Origin: Membranipora membranacea | Taxonomy: Eukaryota; Bryozoa; Gymnolaemata; Cheilostomatida; Membraniporidae | Assembly (NCBI GenBank): GCA_914767715.1 | Contig: OU612066.1 | Coordinates: 29,736,283-29,796,282, forward strand | Direction: 5' to 3' | Length of the DNA: 60,000 nt | Part shown: positions 45,201 to 54,887 of the stretch, one piece after another | Position numbering within the stretch: the stretch's first letter is position 1 | Layout of the letters: each line of letters begins with the position of its first letter | The notes under the pieces: generated by a model | What the model was told of the DNA's origin: nothing | Seen by the model: only the letters and a program-made list of their open reading frames with translations | Databases searched by the model: none | Program-made: the position numbers and the translations under genes

Positions 45201-48126
45201 CTCCTAGACTAGACGACAAGAGATGAACAGTATTATTTGAACATGGACAAAATTAGTGACATTTTCTGTATGTTGAAGAATTTGCTTTTCCAAACATTAT
45301 TCTTCTAAAGTTTGTTATAAGTAGACTTGATGCCAGTGGCCAGGTGCTGTAGGGTGGGGCATGAGTTTGGGGGCTCAAACTAGATGACACCCTATCATCA
45401 GGTCCTCAGCTTGTGTTTATTGCATATTGCTGGGTTACATTGTCTACACTGGATAAAGTATGCGCCTTGAGTAATTTTACCTGAATGTCCAGACCTTGTC
45501 CCCGTGGTCATGCTCCACTTAGCAAGTTTTCGCTCAAACTTGGCTCTCCACTTTTCCTCACCGCCGAACTTATCTCTTGATCCGTCATCAACAAGAATGA
45601 AATGAGAATGGTTTGGATCGATAGGCTGATGTGTCCTCTTCTTACCAAAGATGTTAGCAGTAGGATAACTGGCAGGAAATAATCCCTCACCCTGTCAAAA
45701 ATAAGGGAGCCAAGTTAGCAATCATATATAATTGTGGTTTTGAGATAACAACAACAAAGTTATTTTGCACATAGCCCAACAATTTAATTTGATTACCCTT
45801 TCATGATAAAATCAATTCACGACTCAAGGCCACGGAGCAGCTACAATTCAGGTAAACAATTTAACCTTCATTAATAATTTACAAAATAAATGTGATGTGT
45901 TCAGTCAGTGATCACTGAAAAAATCAATACTTCAACCTCAACAATCCAATCATATGTGACACACAACAATTCATATCGTTCATGGGCTCTCAATAATTTA
46001 AACAAAAGGGGTAATGAGCTTTGGAGATTTATTAAAACAATTTACATTTTCACTTTTGAGTTTCTCTCTTTCGGACACAGCACCCCACGAGGATATGCCG
46101 AGTAAGACGATGTTATTCATCACAGTAGAACCTGTAGAGTCACTGTAATCCTTCACTGCCGAGCCGACCATCTGATATATACCAGACTTAGAACCGGGGG
46201 TGATAATCCAAGCTCCTATAATATATCGTCAACAGTAACGAAAACCGTCGTAGAGAGTTTAAGTGCACACAGGAGTAGTTCGAGATTTCACACAGACTTA
46301 AAATTGCAAAATTCATGGCTAGCAAACATTTACTATACCGCTTTACTATACATCTGCTTCCCACATAATGGTGCACACTAACTTCACATCATCTCCAAAC
46401 TAGCCAAACTAAACTCTAGCTAATGTTTGCTCATTAAAGTGAGAGTCCTATTAGAATAGTGGATTTATTATCCCAGTAAATAGAATATTGTGAGTTCATA
46501 GGGCAAATAAAAACAATAAAAAAAATGAAAATTGTGGAAAATAGCATTTAATTTCTTTTAAATATTTCAGCAGGGATTATAGTGGATCATAGTGGTCAGG
46601 GGGAGGCAATTAATCACTATGATCCACTATGGTCCTAATTTTCAGACTTTGCAGCAGTTTTACTGCAACTAGGATCACAGGCTGTTTTATTTCATATGCC
46701 CCAATGACTTTTCAGCCTGAGATCTTTACATGGCCTAGTAGGACTGTCACATTAAGGTTATATCATCGCTCACACAAAGGTTGTAATTACCTCTGACCAC
46801 TGAGTAACTCTGAATGGAATAATTCTTCCAGATAAAACAAACCGCAATTTACAAATCTTGAACGAAGTGACATACTGTTATGTAACATCTATTTCTACCA
46901 AAAAGGACTATGATTTTAGTTTTTAGTAGTAAAAGATTTTGCAGACTTAAGTGTTCCAAGAGCCTAAGTTGATTTAACACACTTGTGTTACATTTTTCTA
47001 CAGCAAAGTAGAGTAACCCAAGCTCTAGAATAATACAAACTCAAGTTATAAGGTGAATAATAGACGCCTTACCTGTAGCCATAGCAATTTCTGGCAGTCC
47101 TTGCTTGAACAATGTCTGTATTCTGTTTTTAGAAAACTGCCCATTATCAAATCTATTAGCACCTCCTACAATGGCTACCACTAGTTTGGGTTCTGCCAGC
47201 TGCCAATGTTGTGTCATAAGTTTGAGTACATCATCGGGGCTGTCTTCATCTGACAACCTCAAGTACTGTAAAATATCAAACAAGTAAATAGTGCAAATAT
47301 TTGGTGATATATAGGCTATCAGAATCCCTTTGTTGTGAAGTCAATGTGATATGAATGTACAGGAGGCTTTCAGCAACCCAGCAACAGTACAACAGTACAG
47401 AGCTGAATTTTAACTCACTGAGTTATATAAATAACAAGGGAATAAGAATCACACATAAATTGAGCACATTGTGAAATGTGAAGAAGAATTTAGAGGGACT
47501 ACTTACCCTTGGTTTGAAATAAGTATGGCTCGAGCCTTTGAAGTTGATCTTTCCAAAACTTTTAGTCGGACAATGCTCACCAGTTGTGTCATCTCTGCAA
47601 CAATATAAACAAAAGAATAAACTTCATCATCAACCTACATGTTCAATACAAGTTGCGACCCATAGGGATATCATCTGTAATTGGCGATGTAGACATAAAA
47701 TCTGAAATTACATGAAACTGTACCTTTCATGGAAGTTTTCTTGAGCAAATTTCCTCATATTGTCGTCTCTTTCCTTTTTTGTGAAGTGAGTAGGACTTTT
47801 CTCGACTGTCATAAATAAATATAGACTTACAACAGAAGATATTGGATGATCCTTTAATTAAAGGAGGGACATGAGGAAGTGACAGTGACAGTTACAGTCA
47901 TAGTCGGCCAGGCCAATGTCTCAACTTAGAACAAATACCACGTCAAACACGTATGGCTGCACAGTTATAAATCTTATAGCAACATAAACGATGATTGGAC
48001 TTCTAGGCAGCATTGTTCTAAATGATCGGGATCGCAAGTAATTCTTACAGTCTCACCTGACTCTATGTCCTCTTCAGGGGTAAGTGGGTTGAGCTTCTTC
48101 TCAGGAGTCCCGTTACTGCTGTCCAT
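24208..48126 (-). CDS. TRPM-family cation channel, complete, 25 exons, 1240 residues
   Basis: Plasma-membrane TRP melastatin channel. Exons in transcript order: 48126-48057, 47805-47724, 47594-47507, 47265-47073, 46215-46046, 45691-45481, 44520-44237, 43704-43504, 43249-43099, 42607-42504, 41850-41779, 41365-41248, 39913-39806, 39164-39065, 38490-38265, 37775-37656, 37162-37016, 36606-36382, 35727-35464, 35230-35047, 34092-34014, 29345-29167, 27380-27248, 25517-25419, 24322-24208. All phases agree and total 3723 nt. The N-terminal SLOG/LSDAT homology region covers ~80-365 (TGAWIITPGSKSGIY, PIDPNHSHFILVDDGS, HIPFVVLLVNGG). S1-S6 fall at ~816-1066; the S5-S6 pore has YFMMYGELFLD. The TRP helix is EILWKFNYY; a short coiled coil ends the protein. 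There is no kinase or NUDT9-like domain. The start ATG opens the first in-phase exon, so it is favoured. The 43099 donor (GTGATG) is the least certain junction. Confidence 0.93.
26957..27015. mobile_element. Ultra-short (59-bp) MITE-like insertion
   Basis: The insertion reads tagccttgtaacggcggccac, a T-rich loop, and gtggccgcgtgaaaaggct, so almost all of it is one hairpin. It is flanked by the perfect 10-bp direct repeat agagtagaat (26947-26956 and 27016-27025). A relative with the same ends lies at 44145-44189. It sits in the intron between the last-but-two TRPM exons. Confidence 0.75.
29035..29095. repeat. C-rich dispersed repeat (copy 4, diverged)
   Basis: It reads gtctaagcccctaaactctg, then cccccacccc and, after tcgtccgatg, a run of ten C. 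It lies in the large TRPM intron, just past the exon ending at 29167. Confidence 0.45.
29740..30090. repeat. Minisatellite of about 17-bp units (cctagcctgcgccttac)
   Basis: A degenerate tandem array of roughly twenty units of the type ccttaccctagcctgcg lies in the TRPM intron 29346-34013. Unit length varies because of small deletions. The core ccctag/ccctaa resembles telomere-like hexamers but is interrupted by tgcgcctta. Confidence 0.88.
31690..31830. repeat. Dispersed repeat, pair with 37230-37370 (copy 1)
   Basis: It shares an ordered series with the second copy: agtcaatt-agt-tga, acatgt-cc-cccctaa, tcg-gtc(a/g)tc-ca-caaa, tt-tgatggtactca, and finally attcaatctctatc or attcactctctatc. Both copies lie in TRPM introns. 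Confidence 0.65.
32450..33525. repeat. Large palindromic (foldback) element, arms about 445 bp
   Basis: The left arm, about 32456-32904, is matched in reverse complement by about 33078-33519. Paired landmarks are taggctatgagcc/ggctcatagccta, gggaaagtgat/atcactttccc, tgtggcc-acaacg/cg-tgttggcc-ca and ctgcctaa-aacaggctt/aagcctgtttttta-ggca. A spacer of about 170 bp separates the arms. It lies inside the largest TRPM intron. No open frame suggests a transposase. Confidence 0.88.
34014..36606 (-). other. TRPM transmembrane and pore exons (S1-S6)
   Basis: Exon 36382-36606 holds S1 (ILFLAFLMVYSLFLM), an Asn-rich extracellular loop with possible N-glycosylation sites, and S2 ending EEIRQ. Exon 35464-35727 holds S3-S4 and the S4-S5 linker (DFWNQVDVLSY, RFSQVFFIAEQLGPKVIMIRKM). 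Exon 35047-35230 has S5 and the pore loop (YFMMYGELFLD). Exon 34014-34092 is S6 (NVLLLNLLIAMF). The Gly-Glu after the pore helix resembles the YGE filter of the TRPM1/3/6/7 group rather than the FGQ type of TRPM2/4/5/8. Confidence 0.88.
37230..37370. repeat. Dispersed repeat, pair with 31690-31830 (copy 2)
   Basis: It runs from agagtcaatttagtatga through acatgtacccacccctaa and tgtgatggtactcagg to attcaatctctatct. It is diverged from copy 1 but collinear with it. Confidence 0.65.
38562..38668. repeat. Short hairpin MITE-like repeat (copy 2)
   Basis: The arms are agaccaagcttgattcattt, then gcctgcatttggagttgttc, against gaacaactagcatgcaggca, then aactggatcaaacttgtt. The centre is cccctccactggttactgg. 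It has the same layout as the copy at 41121-41240. It lies in the TRPM intron between exons 38490 and 39065. Confidence 0.78.
39252..39695. repeat. Three tandem units of 142-149 bp
   Basis: The marker attagt(t)gcc-(t)att-a-tggcta starts at 39269, 39411 and 39560. Each is preceded by gc-ctcaatc-gt-aaaa and followed by tatagttttgtaatt-attatc, ttgttatgataca, ctgttttctgatttttc and gccatctttca. The third unit loses similarity at about 39695. It lies in a TRPM intron. Confidence 0.85.
41121..41240. repeat. Short hairpin MITE-like repeat (copy 3), next to a TRPM splice donor
   Basis: This is the best-preserved copy: gatcaagtttaatccaactg, then cctgtactccagttgctccc and cctccactggtca, against tgaccggtggaggggggcaa, then ctccgaatgcagacaaatgg and accaaacttggtc. 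It ends only about 7 bases from the exon beginning at 41248, so it lies directly after the minus-strand donor. Confidence 0.83.
41972..42447. repeat. Two adjacent hairpins: nested intronic palindrome
   Basis: Hairpin 1 pairs 41972-42026 with 42123-42173 (tttgcgtttgaggtttccgt / acg-tcacgaaaacctcaaac). Hairpin 2 pairs 42169-42245 with about 42372-42447 almost perfectly (ccttgaacttttaggatgtg and its complement). An inner third pair centres on gttatctaattagataac at 42312. Together they cover about 475 bp of the TRPM intron beside exon 42504-42607. Confidence 0.9.
44145..44189. mobile_element. Ultra-short (45-bp) MITE-like insertion
   Basis: It begins tagctttgtcacgcggccac and ends gtgacaaggct, with imperfect inverted ends. 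A perfect 10-bp direct repeat, tatgggcttt, flanks it (44135-44144 and 44190-44199). The ends and the inner cgcggccac match the 59-bp insertion at 26957-27015. It lies about 40 bases from TRPM exon 44237-44520. Confidence 0.75.
44237..47265 (-). other. TRPM N-terminal homology region (SLOG/LSDAT domain exons)
   Basis: Four exons carry the nucleotide-binding-like fold shared by TRPM channels. In order they show KLVVAIVGGANRF and TGAWIITPGSKSGIYQMVG; then NIVLLGISSWGAV; then DPNHSHFILVDDGSRDKFGG; then PFVVLLVNGGDGSLQTC and PLLAIAGSGRAAEVV. The Gly-rich loops expected of the fold are intact. Known TRPMs use this region in ligand sensing and assembly; the ligand here is unknown. Confidence 0.85.
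46574..46634. repeat. Short intronic inverted repeat
   Basis: ggattatagtggatcatagtg pairs with cactatgatccactatggtcc over about 20 bases, with a loop of about 19 bases. No target duplication was seen. Confidence 0.65.
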
Positions 48127-48552
48127 TTTGAGAATCTTATTGTCTAGCGCTCAAGTATTACATCAGCTGTTCAGACATCAGTCGTGCTTTCTGGAAGCTT
48201 GTCACATTAGCAAAGGTTGTTTATGGGTGTTGCAATTCAGTTTGAGTTTGATCTGAACTCATACTGGCCAATGGACTTACTGATACAAATCATCCAATTA
48301 TCTGTGGCTCCTGTAAAATTAGAATAAAGGACTGAATTGTTTATGTGGTGGGCCATGTTATTCAATTATTGTTTGGAATGCTCGTTCAAGCCAATATTTG
48401 ATCTTGGCCTGGCATCTCTACAATTATTAAAATGTCAGCAAGGAGTAACATGTGAGTAACTGTTGCTCTTGTTGTCAGTTGAAATCAATTGAGGTGTTAC
48501 TACAATCTTTCTCTCTCCTTCATGAAGTCTTTAGGCTTATATATTATATATA
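48127..48552. other. Upstream region of the complete TRPM gene
   Basis: This lies directly upstream of the minus-strand start codon at 48126. No clear TATA or initiator was found, and no other gene was recognised. Confidence 0.3.
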
Positions 48553-48865
48553 CTGTAATACCTCACCTATAGGGCGTGTTCCTTATAGATGAAGGCGCCT
48601 ATAAGAATGAAACATATAGGCGCGGCAATCATTTGAAGCATTTCTATATTTGACTTGGACAAAAACCACATCATATGGTCAAAGCTAAATAGCTCAGTGG
48701 AGAGCGTCTGCCATAAAAACACAAAGTTTCGAGTCTCACCTTGGCAGTTTTTTCCCAGAGGGGTGCCTTATAGTTGTGGGGTGCCTTATAACTGGAGCAT
48801 TTGTATTTTTTCTGAGGGAGGTGCTTCACTTATAAGGCCGGTGCCTTATAAGTTAGGTATTACGG
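48553..48865. mobile_element. pogo-like MITE with internal tRNA-like core
   Basis: The terminal inverted repeats CTGTAATACCTCACCTATAG and (right end, reverse complement) CCGTAATACCTAACTTATAA are flanked by TA. It is 313 bp and non-coding. It is collinear with the ends and the inner part of 19158-19778 (atcatttgaagcatttctat, ttggac-aaaac, cagttttttccca, actggagcattt-tattttt). At 48685-48745 it has tagctcagtggagagc and gtttcgagtctcac, close to the A and B boxes of tRNA genes. Confidence 0.88.
48685..48755 (+). other. tRNA-like sequence inside the MITE
   Basis: The A-box-like TAGCTCAGTGGAGAGC and B-box-like GTTTCGAGTCTCA are about 34 bases apart, near tRNA spacing. The flanking acceptor stem does not pair well, so it is not an intact tRNA gene. 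It is a possible relic Pol III promoter. Confidence 0.55.
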
Positions 48866-49639
48866 TATATATATATATGTATATCAAGAGGTCCCTATCA
48901 TCCCTTGCTCATACATGCACAGTAGGTTTTGAGTCTGAATGAAATGATTCAATACCACTGTACTGACTGTCACAGTTTCAGTTTCCTATCCCATGGGTGG
49001 GCCATTTGTGTGAAGAGTGGGTAATACGACTCATCCAGTATTTTGGCATTGGTTAGTCAGTCATTTCTTCTTCAAGTCCCGTATTGTACGGGGGAGAAAA
49101 CTGTTGTAATAACAGCTTCCATTAGTAGTTATTGAGCGTGGCTCATTCCTGCACTAGTTTTGTATAGTTAATTCGGTTTGGTCCATGATTTCATCATGGG
49201 ATGCACACAGGGCAGGATGAGATTAATCTTCAGAGAGGATTTGCAAAAGGAGTTCGACCCTTGAGTTTTGGCGCCTTACATTCAGTGGCTGGAGTTAAGT
49301 TACTCCTTGGCGTCTGTAACCCCTCTCCTTCCTTTTAGGCCACATATCATTCTCACTCATGTGTTTTGGACTAGATCGAGCGCCTCGATATCCTTATTTG
49401 CAGAAGGATCAAATGCACAGAAAGCATATTCTAGATGGAGCAGACATAGAGATTTGTATGCTGTCTGGCTCTCTCTGGGGCCCAGTTCAATTCTCCCTTG
49501 ATCAGCAGGTTGCTGTAACCTCTGTGGCCAAAAAAGCCTTACCACACTGTAGCCATATGAGATACTTTTACACACAACCTGTAGTAATTAAAATATTATT
49601 TCACTCAACTAAGGCTTTCTGCATTGATAGCTACTGAGT

Positions 49640-50920
49640 CATCATCATAATTACTGCATGCTATTCTCAACTGTATTTATTCCAGTCATTATCTCCTCCA
49701 GCCAGCACAATAGCACACTCCTCTCGACAATCACCAATTTGCCTACCGAGCTAAAAGATCAACCCAGGATGCAGTATTATGCCTTATTACCACAATAACT
49801 AGTTACATAGACCTTCAAGCTGCCAACTATGCAAGATGCCTATTTCTCGACTTCTCGTCTGCATTTAACACCATCAGTGTCAGTAATCTCCTCACAGAAC
49901 TGCAACATCTAGACTCCAGAGTTACAAACTGGGTGTCGAGTTTCCTGACAGGCAGAACACAAAGAACAATAGTAAACAATATTCTCTCAACATCAATCAC
50001 CACCAACACAGGAACACCTCAGGGTTCTGTCCTCAGTCCTCTATTATTCTCAGTGTATACAAATAGGATTAGGTCAGAACAGAGCAATATAACTATTTTA
50101 AAATATGCTGATGACACTTGTATTGTTGGTTGCATCTCTGATAATAATGACTTGTCTAATTATTTTAATGAGATCAATAGAATCTCTGGTCTATGCAAAG
50201 AACTCGACTTATTACTTAATCCTTCTAAAACCCAAGAGATGCTTTTCTCCACTAAGAGAGAGATAAACCTGACAGTCCTACTCTCAAATTATATGGTGTA
50301 AATATAGATTTTTGTGACAATGTTAAATATTTGGGAGTTCTCTTTGATAACAAATTACGTTTCGAAGATCATGTCAATAATGTTGTATCCCAAGCAAATC
50401 AGAGAATGTTTGTCATCAGAACCTTATTATCAGAGTACAAAGCCTTTAGCCTGCATGTTATTTAAAAGTTTTATTGTATCCATTCTAACCTACTGCCCAC
50501 CTATTTTGTTCACTAGTATTTATTCACGAGACAGGACAGCTCTGAGAAAGTTTTTTAAGCAAGGCGACAGACTAGGTCTTGATATTGGGGACCTAAATTC
50601 AGTCATATCAAAACGTACAAAGAACCTGGCCCTGCAGATAATACATGATGACGAACATTTTTTAAACAATTTTCTTGAGAAACTCCCCTCAGGCAGATAT
50701 CGCAGCCTTAAATACAGAACTGCCTGGGGTAAAGACTCATTCCTCGGACACTTGATTTTGATATTGCAAGATATTTTTTAATCCACTAGAAGTCAGACTT
50801 TACTTTACTCATTTTGTTTATGTTTCTTTCTGGTATTCCCTACTCATGTAACAGTATAAACACTCAATCTCGCAGCATACCTAACGTTTGTGACAAAATA
50901 AACCAACCAACCAACCATTT
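49640..50920 (+). mobile_element. 5'-truncated CR1/L2/jockey-type LINE, decayed
   Basis: The reverse-transcriptase frame can be followed from about 49714 (NHQFAYRAKRSTQDAV), through FLDFSSAFNTI, GTPQGSVLSPLLF and the catalytic ILKYADDT, to KTQEMLF. A frameshift near 50280 moves the frame to LKLYGVNI..VKYLGVLFD. Another near 50440 moves it to a third frame (KSFIVSILTYC). An in-frame stop at 49711 and the missing endonuclease show 5' truncation. The 3' end at about 50897-50917 is a short (ACCA)n tail, as in CR1/L2-like elements. Confidence 0.9.
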
Positions 50921-51101
50921 AAGCAATGAACTCCCTCATTGATTTAAGTTGTAACTTGGAAAAGGTGGCGGTCAAAACATAGGCATAGCTCTGGGAACTG
51001 GCGCGTTCTGGGCTGTCGCTGACACATAGTCGGAAAACCCTGACTGGCATTCTGGGATGCCATCGGCTTAGCCGGGAAAACCCATGGTTGGTGGTATTCC
51101 A

Positions 51102-51700
51102 CTACATATATCGAGCATACATACTGATGGTCAACTGGCCATTACAACTAACTAGCTCACTTATCTGACCTAACAAGGTTACACACTTATCACACACCAT
51201 TGGTATCCAATCCATTCCATTCATACTCTCACCTGGACATACTGACAGACACACTCGACATCTATCTCTCTGGTAATTATTATTTACATCTAAACCTTCT
51301 TGCATACTGATATAAATCTTAGCTGGGCTAAGTTGAACCACCTTGCGATTGCTTTCAACCACGTATCACACCATATGAGGCTCTCATTTTACTTTAATGT
51401 TTCTGAGTGTTCGATGTCGTAAAAGGTATTCCTATTTGCTTTCTTGCATTACTGATTCTGCCCGCGATGTGGTTGGTGAACTTCATGTCTGACAGTGACT
51501 GTAGAACATCACCCAAGTACTTGCAATATTCTGTTCGGTCTAGTACCTCATTATCCATTGTATACTCAGGGACCGTTCTTTGGGAATGAAAAGCAATTAT
51601 TTTACACATTTTGACATTGAAGTTCATGCCCCATGATTTTGCCCAAACCTGTTGTTGACTCTTGAGCGAGTCCATATTGGCCCTGAAATATCTTTTCATA
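51102..51700 (-). mobile_element. Second LINE fragment (RT C-terminal part), opposite strand
   Basis: The frame 51699-51394 has WAKSWGMNFNVKMCKIIAF, then YCKYLGDVLQSLSDMKFTNH and ISNARKQIG, the segment after the RT catalytic core in CR1/jockey-type LINEs. After a frameshift at about 51400 it continues (51362-51102) with a stretch containing NNNYQRDR and MDWIPM, typical of the same ORF downstream. Stops and shifts make it inactive. Confidence 0.78.
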
Positions 51701-51756
51701 TGCTGTATTTGCTGGTTTGCTATGAAGCCAGGGTATCTTACAATGTTTGGCAGTTC

Positions 51757-51771
51757 CCCCCCCCCCCCCTT
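51757..51771. repeat. Poly-C tract
   Basis: A run of about thirteen C in AT-rich DNA, next to the second LINE fragment. Confidence 0.7.
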
Positions 51772-52860
51772 CTTACCTAAAGACCTTGATTTGGCAGTAG
51801 ACCTGTGTGTTCCTGCTTGAATGAAGTGAATTATAAAAGGAAAGAATGATGGCAGTGCTGTTCAAATAAAATTATGTTTTCCTTGGTGATTGATCCAACA
51901 TTTCTTTACACTTTAGAGACATGAAAGTGAAATAAAATATGAGCCAATCAAATTAGTTAAGTTTGATATTTGTCCAATCAGGACATAGTCTTTGGTCCAC
52001 AATGAAAGTGATTGTTGGAGGAGTTAGCCTCTCTTTTTCTCTAGATTAATAATATTATATTGCCTTTCTCAATGCACATTGCACATAGTAGGGCAAACAA
52101 TAGAGATGCAAAAGCCTAATGAGCTAAAGCAGGGAGAAAGCTGGTTAAAGTTATCCTGATTTATGTGTAACTTTATTGCTGTCATACATGACAAGTAGGT
52201 AGACCCAGAAATCAGGAGGTCTCCGCTGACAAACTCCCAACCCGGAATACGGCTCTGCGCCCAGCAGTGTCGGCGCAATTCAGCCCTCGTTTGTCATATT
52301 TCTAAGCCAAAACTTGAGCTTTTATATTACGAATTGCGTCATTTTACCTGTTTTTATATACAAGCAGTAATTATAATAAGCAACACTACATAGTTATATG
52401 CGCTGCTGAGGTAGGAAAACATAGTTTCCCTTCCAAAAAGAAGCTTAAAGATTTCTGGGTAAAGAAAGCAGGCAATGTGTGGAAAAAGGGAGATAGGGAG
52501 GGGGTGGAAAAAGAGCTCAAAACTGGCTCCTGGGAGCCTCCCTACCAAAAAGGGAGACTTGTCAGGTATGATTGCCGTGTAACTTAGTCAGAATCCTTTG
52601 AACTAAAAAAAAATGTTTAGGCTCCCTCTGGAGTTTTGTAAGCAATTTTAAGCATTTTGCAAATTTTTGTAAACATTTTGACAAAAATTAGGTTGGAAAT
52701 TGTCATTAGGTATCTAGGAACAAGGAAAAACTAATAAACCTTGCTGTCAAGATATTGGGGGAAACTATTATTAGAGTTGAATGATAAGTGTCAAGTATTT
52801 CGTGTTAAGCTTCTTAGTGAAAATTATTTCCTGGTGTAACCAAGTAGTAACTCATTGGTG
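51772..52860. other. Intergenic stretch, nothing recognised
   Basis: Only short open frames without family resemblance are present. Confidence 0.4.
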
Positions 52861-53164
52861 TAACATCTTCTAAGGGATGGAAATAAGAAAGCAATCATAA
52901 GCCGAAATTGGTCCTAAGCTCGGCAAGTTCTTGAACAAATCCAATGGAAGTTCTATCGCTGCAGAAAGATTTTGCGGTAAATGAATAATTGTGAAGGGAA
53001 GAGCTTGGCCCGTCGAAGGTTTTGCCCAAACCAAAATTTCCAAGAACTGTAGGATGGCAACTGCCATGTTTCCATGTGGATTTTGAGGTCGGCCTAGATC
53101 AATCTGAGTTGTCACTTCTTGACTCGTCCTTGAAATATGCATCCATTTCCATTCACCTCAAACT

Positions 53165-53345
53165 TTAAAAACATCTGCCCCAGTCGGGAATCTTACTCGG
53201 ATCTCCCAATTTCTCGAGTCTTTGATGCTAATTGCTAGCTGAATCTTGGAGCTCAGTGCGAACCAGGAAGCATTCTCATTGTTTGCACAACTCCGCAATT
53301 CACTCAGCTAGACCCTATGGAAACACAGTGAATAACATGGCAATA
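53165..53345 (-). repeat. Possible tRNA-derived SINE head
   Basis: On the minus strand, TAGCTGAGTGAATTGCGGAG (A-box-like) is followed about 50 bases later by TTCCTGGTTCGCACTGAG (B-box-like). Further on comes gggagatccgagtaagattc and cccgactggggca. No poly-A or short-repeat tail and no target duplication were resolved, so this is tentative. Confidence 0.3.
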
Positions 53346-54887
53346 CACTACTGTGTTGATATACCAGTGCGCATGGACCAAGGATAACTAAAATTTATTT
53401 CAACTTAGGTGGAAAGTGATTTGCTTATCCCACATAAAAGCTGCCACACAAGGGGATTAGGTACTGATCCTTTAGCTTGGTAGCTTGATCACATAATAGT
53501 ATTATCAGCAGTTGGCAGGTGTGCAGCATAACACCTCAACAGGAGTCACTATCCTTCTAAATTCTGAACATAATAGATGGTGTCCGAATCAAGGCTGATT
53601 GATTCCTGCTTCAAACTTCATTCAAAATTATCTGCCGTAAACATGGTATTATTGTAGCGCTGAAGTTTGCGTTCTATCTTGTATCCAAAATGATCACCTA
53701 GTCACCTAAGTCTAGAGCTGGACTGGCAGGAAACTGATTATCAAACTATGTGGATACTTAGCAAGAGTCATCCATAAGGGCAAGCTATGCAGAAAAATTG
53801 TCAAACAAGGTCGCAAAGAACAACACACCAGATTCCAACATCGGCCACAATTCCAGTGCAATACCTGCTTATTTCTAGTCTGGGTTGTGAAAAATATGAC
53901 TCAAATATATGGAGTCAACAACTTTGGACCAATGTAAGTCTTATTCTGAGAAAAACTAAGTTTCCTTTACGCAATCATTTATTTGATTATAAGCCATTAG
54001 ATTATTATGTCCTCAACTCAAGTATATCAAAGCTGAACGCCTGAACTGAAATAGTATTGATGCCTGAAGAGCTCATCTACCTCTAACCCATTGATACAAT
54101 AGCAATAATTCAGGGAGAGAGAGTTCAAATAACAATCTTACAAATGTCTTAGACAGGCTCAATAACCATAGATAATCTAATTTATAAAAGTCTCACCATT
54201 TTTCAATTCTGCAACTGACAGATGTAGTTCTTCAAATCCACGGACCATTAATCCAGATCTTTCCATCACAACAAAAAAATATCAGATGACTGTGTCTAAT
54301 TCCTCACATCTAAATCAATATGTAAACTATGTATTTTTATTATTCAGAACTAAATCTATAACAAAATTGATTCACACCACTTTAATGAAACAAGGTACAG
54401 CGTAGTTTGAAAGGTCTCGAATAGGGATTTTGTGGAATGCCACTAAATACCATTTAGTCTTGTTCAAGTACATCATTTTGGTAAAAATAAAATCAAAAAT
54501 AGCATGAGTGACGGACGGATAGGATGGATTTTATCAGAATTTGGCTGTATGGAATGCAAGTACTAGCAAGCAAAAATCTCACCGAGAATAAAATAGCAAC
54601 GGTCAGTCCGAAGCAACAGAACTTAGGCAATGGCACATAAAATTTCATCATAAAATACTAACTAGAAAAATAAAATACATAATATTTAAAAATGATCCAT
54701 GATATGTCATAATTTCCAAATTCAATTCCGGTATCAATTAGATATAAAACAGTACTTGAGGTATTTCAAAAGTTGAGATGAATGTATATAAATAGTAAAA
54801 ATGAAAAATGCAAAACCTTGAAATCATGGAAAAAAAATAGTAAATTGAAAAAAAATCACAAGCCTGCTATCCATTCACTTACTCTCA
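53346..54887. other. Spacer and probable 3' UTR of the second TRPM gene
   Basis: No coding family was recognised. A minus-strand AATAAA (plus-strand tttatt) lies near 54335 and could end the TRPM transcript. Confidence 0.3.

Noticed and set aside
48685-48755. Genuine tRNA gene
   Set aside because: A and B boxes are present but the acceptor stem does not pair and the sequence is part of a repeated TIR element.
52870-53142. 90-codon minus-strand frame, possibly retroelement-derived
   Set aside because: No RT, protease or other motif could be recognised; it may be part of a decayed repeat but this cannot be supported.
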